A stretch of DNA of 64,000 nt from Aspergillus flavus. Lineage: Eukaryota; Ascomycota; Eurotiomycetes; Eurotiales; Aspergillaceae. The notes beneath the pieces were generated by a model that worked only from the letters and a program-made list of their open reading frames with translations, was not told the DNA's origin and searched no databases. The DNA lies in contig NC_092408.1 of NCBI RefSeq assembly GCF_009017415.1, positions 3,534,001-3,598,000 on the forward strand, written 5' to 3'. This document shows, in pieces, positions 62,549 to 64,000 of the stretch; position 1 is the stretch's first letter; every line of letters starts with the position of its first letter. The position numbers and the translations under genes are program-made.

Positions 62549-64000
62549 ATGGCGATCCAGAAGAAGGTACGCTACAGAATTTTACAAAAATGATAGAAGG
62601 TATAATCCATTTACTGACTGCGAGTAGCATGGTAAGGGTCGTTTGGATAAGTGGTATCGCCTTGCGAAGGAGAAGGGATACAGAGCTAGAGCTGCATTTA
62701 AGCTGATCCAGCTGAACAAGAAATATGGTTTCTTGGAGAAGAGCAAGGTCGTTCTCGATCTTTGTGCTGCGCCAGGCGTAAGTATGGATGCATCTCTTGT
62801 ACCAGCCCTTCTCTCTAACAATATATAGTCATGGTGTCAAGTGGCCGCGGAATGTATGCCTGCTCAAAGTATCATTATCGGTGTCGATCTCGCCCCCATC
62901 AAGCCCATTCCACGAGTTATCACTTTTCAGAGCGATATCACGACCGAGAAGTGTCGCACAACTATCAGACAACACCTGAAACATTGGAAGGCGGATACAG
63001 TACTTCACGATGGTGCTCCAAACGTTGGTACAGCGTGGGTTCAGGACGCGTTCTCGCAAGCAGAGCTGGTCTTGCAATCGATGAAATTGGCTACTGAATT
63101 CCTGGTTGAGGGCGGTACCTTTGTCACCAAGGTCTTCCGGTCTAAGGATTACAATGCGTTGTTGTGGGTTTTCAAGCAACTTTTCACATCGGTGGAAGCC
63201 ACAAAACCCCCCTCGTCTCGAAATGTCTCCGCCGAAATTTTCGTTGTCTGCCGTGGCTTTAAGGCACCGAAGCGCCTGGACCCTAAGTTCCTTGATCCGA
63301 AGCACGTATTCGCAGAACTGGCTGATCCAACCCCAAATAACGAAGCTCGTGTTTTTGACCCTGAGAAGAAGAAGCGCAAGAGGGATGGTTATGAGGAAGG
63401 CGATTGGACGCAATTCAAGGAGATACCCGTCACCGAATTCATTAATACAACCGACCCAATTGCTATTCTCGGCCAATACAACAAACTAAGCTTTCAACAG
63501 CCCCTCAATGGAGATATCGCATTGAGCACACTCAACCGGTTGGAAGAAACGACAGATGAAATTCGCAAATGCTGTGAAGATCTAAAAGTGCTGGGCAAGA
63601 AGGAATTCCGCAACTTACTACGATGGCGATTGAAAGTCCGTGAGAAGTTTGGTCTTGTCGTAAAGAAGGGAGGGCAGGCCAAAAAGGATGAGCCCGAGGA
63701 AGTGGCCGAAATTGCCCCAATGGATGAAGAGCTGGCCATTCAGGAGGAACTGCAGCGTCTTCGGGAGAAGGAAAGCTCCAAGGCGAAAAAGGAGAGACGA
63801 AAGGAGAATGAGAAGAAGCGCAAGGAGATTGTCCGCATGCAGATGCATATGACAACCCCCATGGATATTGGTATGGAGCAAATTGGTCCTCTTGGAGATG
63901 ATGCACCGTTTTCACTTAAACGTGTCGAGAGAGAGGGTGCCAGGGATACGATCGCTGCTGGGAAAGAAGTAACGGTTGAGAGTGAAAGTGAAGACTCAGA
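62549..64000 (+). CDS. spb1: 27S pre-rRNA 2'-O-methyltransferase Spb1 (3' end cut by window edge)
   Basis: Exons 62549-62566, 62628-62777 and 62829 to the window edge, about 446 residues so far. The N-terminus is an FtsJ/RrmJ-type methyltransferase: [20 protein letters not shown], the SAM-binding [43 protein letters not shown] and FVTKVFRS, which holds the catalytic Lys-Asp-Lys-Glu residues in order. After it comes the DUF3381-type region ([33 protein letters not shown]) and a Lys/Glu-rich coiled coil. Spb1 methylates a residue of 25S rRNA in 60S ribosome biogenesis in the nucleolus. The usual length is near 800 residues, so about 350 are missing here. The first exon is just 18 nt. Confidence 0.95.

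Overview
The window looks like nuclear DNA of a filamentous ascomycete, most likely from the Aspergillus/Penicillium group (Eurotiales). The reasons are the many short introns (mostly 46-90 nt) with GTAAGT/GTATGT donors, lineage-typical proteins (a long protein kinase C, a Ppg1-type phosphatase, several Zn2Cys6 regulators, a secreted GMC oxidoreductase) and gene spacing of 0.3-3 kb. The genus is an inference; no marker gene was compared. There are no operons; genes lie on both strands in convergent and divergent pairs. All gene models were built by hand from reading frames and splice signals, and every model given closes in frame.

Layout. 0-6 kb, accessory: a secreted GMC oxidoreductase cut by the left edge, a short three-exon gene for a cysteine-rich secreted peptide, and an orphan coiled-coil protein. 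6.6-23.4 kb, housekeeping block: splicing factor SYF1, V-ATPase subunit D, a two-RRM U1A/U2B''-type snRNP protein, a tRNA-Gly(GCC), tubulin-folding cofactor D, an unrecognised 513-residue protein, and protein kinase C of the cell-wall-integrity pathway. 25-32 kb: an MFS transporter, an EIF1AD-like RNA-binding protein tail to tail with the ALG3 mannosyltransferase, a small membrane-anchored protein, and the PP2A-like phosphatase Ppg1. 32.8-40 kb: a Zn2Cys6 regulator, a long non-coding stretch with A-rich and ATT repeats, and a 489-residue disordered protein. 40.1-43.9 kb carries no gene I can support.

43.9-62 kb: DNA ligase IV, a regulator with two C2H2 fingers plus a Zn2Cys6 cluster, an IRS4-type EH-domain protein, a 496-bp pogo-like MITE, a ten-exon Zn2Cys6 regulator, and a large protein with a lipase-like C-terminal half. 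The right edge cuts the rRNA methyltransferase SPB1.

The most interesting points are the cysteine-rich peptide gene, very small exons (7, 10 and 11 nt) in ordinary housekeeping genes, a Ppg1 stop codon isolated behind an intron so that the DYFL terminus is kept, an open in-frame intron that splits a zinc finger, and the MITE with TA flanks and subterminal repeats. Nothing resembling a CRISPR array, prophage, bacterial-type system or large biosynthetic cluster was seen.
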